Assembly (NCBI GenBank): GCA_035252155.1
Contig: DATFDL010000081.1
Span: 1-5,434 of the forward strand
DNA: 5,434 nucleotides
Direction: 5' to 3'
Source: JAICLL01 sp035252155
Lineage (GTDB): Bacteria; Planctomycetota; Planctomycetia; Pirellulales; JAICIG01
Positions 4,801 to 5,434 of the stretch are shown here, in pieces. Under the pieces are notes generated by a model. It saw only the letters and a list, made by a program, of their open reading frames with translations. It had not been told where the DNA came from and ran no database searches. The position numbers and the translations under genes were made by a program. Positions within the stretch are counted from its first letter, which is position 1, and each line of letters begins with the position of its first letter.

Positions 4801-5434
4801 CCACTTCGGCCGCGCCCACGGCTTGGTTGCGGCGGCCGTGGAGCACGCCGCCTTTGGCTTGCCAATCGAAGTCGTCGCCCTGCACGCGCGACCAGGTGCT
4901 CCAGTAGCCCGACGTGTTGTTGGCATTGAGCGGCGCCAGTCGCGGCGGTTGGCTTTCGTTATAAAAATTCGACAGCCAGCCATCGAGCCGGTCGGCCTGC
5001 AGCAGCGAAACCTGCCGCGGAATTTCCGGCCGGCCGCTGAGGCGCAAGTTGCGAAACACCGAGCGCCGCTCGCGATTGGTGTAAATGGCCAGCCAGGGCG
5101 CGGTCGGGCTTGCTCCTTTTTGTTCTTGTTCGAACACCATTTGGCCGTTCACCCAAAAACGAAACTTCTCGGGTTCGGCCTCAATAGAGATCTGGTTGTA
5201 GTTGCCTTGGCGCAGCGACGTGAGCGACCGCGTGAATTGCTCGTGCTTGCCGACGGGCCAGATGTAGGCGTTCTTCGAGAAGGCGAACGGTTCGAAGCAC
5301 AGTCCGCCGTAGCTGACGTCGCCTTCCATCCAGCCGCCGTCGAGCACGTCGGCTGTAAAGCGGAAGCTGCCGGTGAGCGGATAGGCGAAGAAGAGATAGT
5401 CGTAATCGGGGCCGCCAAAGTGGGCCACCTGGTG
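1817..5434 (-). CDS. Large DUF1581/DUF1583-like planctomycete protein, 5' end outside the window
   Basis: About 1205 residues are visible, ending in TAG at 1819-1817; the frame is open to the right edge. A GTG at 5428-5426 could be read as a start, but it lies mid-domain: the matching second repeat has further conserved sequence before this point, so the true start is probably upstream. Counting from that GTG, residues 1-350 and 635-966 are homologous repeats, each with two beta-rich modules. Residues 227-263 and 839-875 are identical at 23 of 37 positions. Residues 355-630 link them and include a helical stretch (460-590). Residues 990-1195 form a C-terminal domain reopening with the P-[IL]-R-G-D-F motif. 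Modules share a W/Y-N ... L ... N-G/D pattern like concanavalin-A-type sandwiches (LamG, DUF1080). I recognise it as resembling planctomycete DUF1581/DUF1583 proteins. Its function is unknown; carbohydrate or surface binding is only inference. The signal peptide, if any, is not visible. Confidence 0.8.
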   Translation of the reverse strand, partial: HQVAHFGGPDYDYLFFAYPLTGSFRFTADVLDGGWMEGDVSYGGLCFEPFAFSKNAYIWPVGKHEQFTRSLTSLRQGNYNQISIEAEPEKFRFWVNGQMVFEQEQKGASPTAPWLAIYTNRERRSVFRNLRLSGRPEIPRQVSLLQADRLDGWLSNFYNESQPPRLAPLNANNTSGYWSTWSRVQGDDFDWQAKGGVLHGRRNQAVGAAEVAQSRLYYLRPLRDGDTLRYEFFYEPDAVMVYPALGRLAFLVEPDGVRLHWITDGEDDATGLPADNAAVEADHAVQKPPLKPGDWNTMELRLADDRLLLALNGAEIYRRSIEESNDRLFSFFHYKDRTAVQVRGAVLTGDWPQKLSDEEMANLLSSADKQADEGNQSLLSLLLGEENVFLSAWQIWQEARGLEPQRRYDFLREWVLPNPTIGGPIRLYGDSTPADPAPPVSESLGVKMPSDGRRVHTGGELVSPAIELVKTAQEIGKLDELKRQVETVPARDPATLRSQIALLALIALEGHQDDQAHERLSQLYTLAKQASDDDAEYLRLPALVAATQALNHEPSRQLVADMTHFMVDAIQRKYVNPNWERQIRHARDRARLLLFPEGEHATLEGGSPLVQWQPVTHATAASRGNAHPPAHWLNRPGELKHVAGHNHDYVYFSVPLRGDFQVDAQISTFGWREMETMYAGLRCGVVFDHKNFKVSNYERDRPNVPIAPPLDPLGNWYNYRLTVKDGLYTAAVNGRKVFEERLSSQPDPWLAFHSWGAYSGEVREVRITGQPAVPDVIDLTASANLDGWLADYYGESLGGGDSNWQKRGEEIYGRKLDDQHGAARESLLQYHRPMLEDGQIDYEFYYQPDAATAHPALDRLVLLLEPSGVRVHWLTDGAMERGGQTPDNAQDEPANRRGPAALSLRPNDWNRVRLTLTGDRLSLALNDVEIYQRDLEPTNQRTFGLFHFAQRSESRVRHVNYRGAWPRALPPLVEQELAVSPATRAAIDTKKLRAKYTVDFRGQKPLPKGLELIGDDQRKLVTRSAAGARVLLPAGQEKPGSVGYVTRFPIRGDFEIVAKFTGLTAKPAPPAWGPGIDLHLKPAGPEQYDVTFERRNDVDRPILQAGGFHTLVGPNDRVGRLVSHSQPAVSGTFKFVRKGPVLYYLFAAGDSDEFLLWDEAPIGTADINSVEFIARAFSPPCAVDVMLEQMSIRAESFAGSPAPAP
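2519..3526 (-). repeat. Second long internal repeat of the DUF1583-like protein
   Basis: This encodes residues 635-970, homologous to residues 1-355 encoded at 4364-5434. Landmarks in order are HDYVYFSVPLRGDF, GNWYNYRLTV, AAVNGRKVFEE, LDGWLADYYGES, EFYYQPDA, LEPSGVRVHWLTDG, NDWNRVRLTL and RGAWP. Each has a counterpart in the first copy. The second copy has ND in place of NG at the LALN turn (residues 924-925), and its second module is about 20 residues shorter. Confidence 0.75.
4364..5434 (-). repeat. First long internal repeat of the DUF1583-like protein, incomplete at the window edge
   Basis: This encodes the visible N-terminal 355 residues. Landmarks are DYDYLFFAYPLTGSF, GNYNQISIEA, FWVNGQMVFEQ, LDGWLSNFYNES, EFFYEPDA, VEPDGVRLHWITDG, GDWNTMELRL, LALNGAEIY and TGDWP. 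The homologous copy at 2519-3526 has about 10 conserved residues before its DYVYF motif, so this copy probably continues to the right of the window. Confidence 0.75.

Overview
The window looks like chromosomal DNA from a GC-rich planctomycete, probably of the Pirellula/Rhodopirellula group. The main reason is the large right-hand protein, which resembles the DUF1581/DUF1583 proteins known chiefly from Planctomycetes. The taxonomic call rests on recognising the protein family and on base composition; no search was run.

Layout: (1) 1-130 is a non-coding island of two short palindromic repeats facing away from each other, the left one cut by the window edge. (2) 131-241 holds a probable promoter with a perfect TATAAT and a short leader. 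(3) 242-1459 (+) encodes a 405-residue phospholipase D superfamily protein with two intact HKD motifs and no membrane helix, most like ClsB-type cardiolipin synthase. (4) 1460-1816 has no credible gene and is packed with repeats: a GTAG-led hairpin just after the phospholipase stop, a second pair of the same large palindromes, and a GTAG-led hairpin that contains the stop codon of the next gene. (5) 1817-5434 (-) is the 3' part of a very large gene, open at the right edge, built from two long homologous repeats of beta-sandwich type, a helical linker and a related C-terminal domain.

The two genes converge and show no obvious functional link. The most interesting material is the repeat system. 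The composite palindromes on either side of the phospholipase gene align with each other as inverted copies of one unit (type 1 hairpin, spacer of about 30 nt, type 2 hairpin). The hairpin arms differ between types by paired, compensating base changes, and one G-T wobble is kept on the same strand in all complete copies. That points to selection or mobilisation acting on a folded single strand (RNA or ssDNA). Independently, both convergent genes end at a GTAG-plus-hairpin motif in the sense orientation, which is the signature layout of REP elements handled by RAYT (Y1 tyrosine) transposases. No transposase is present in the window.
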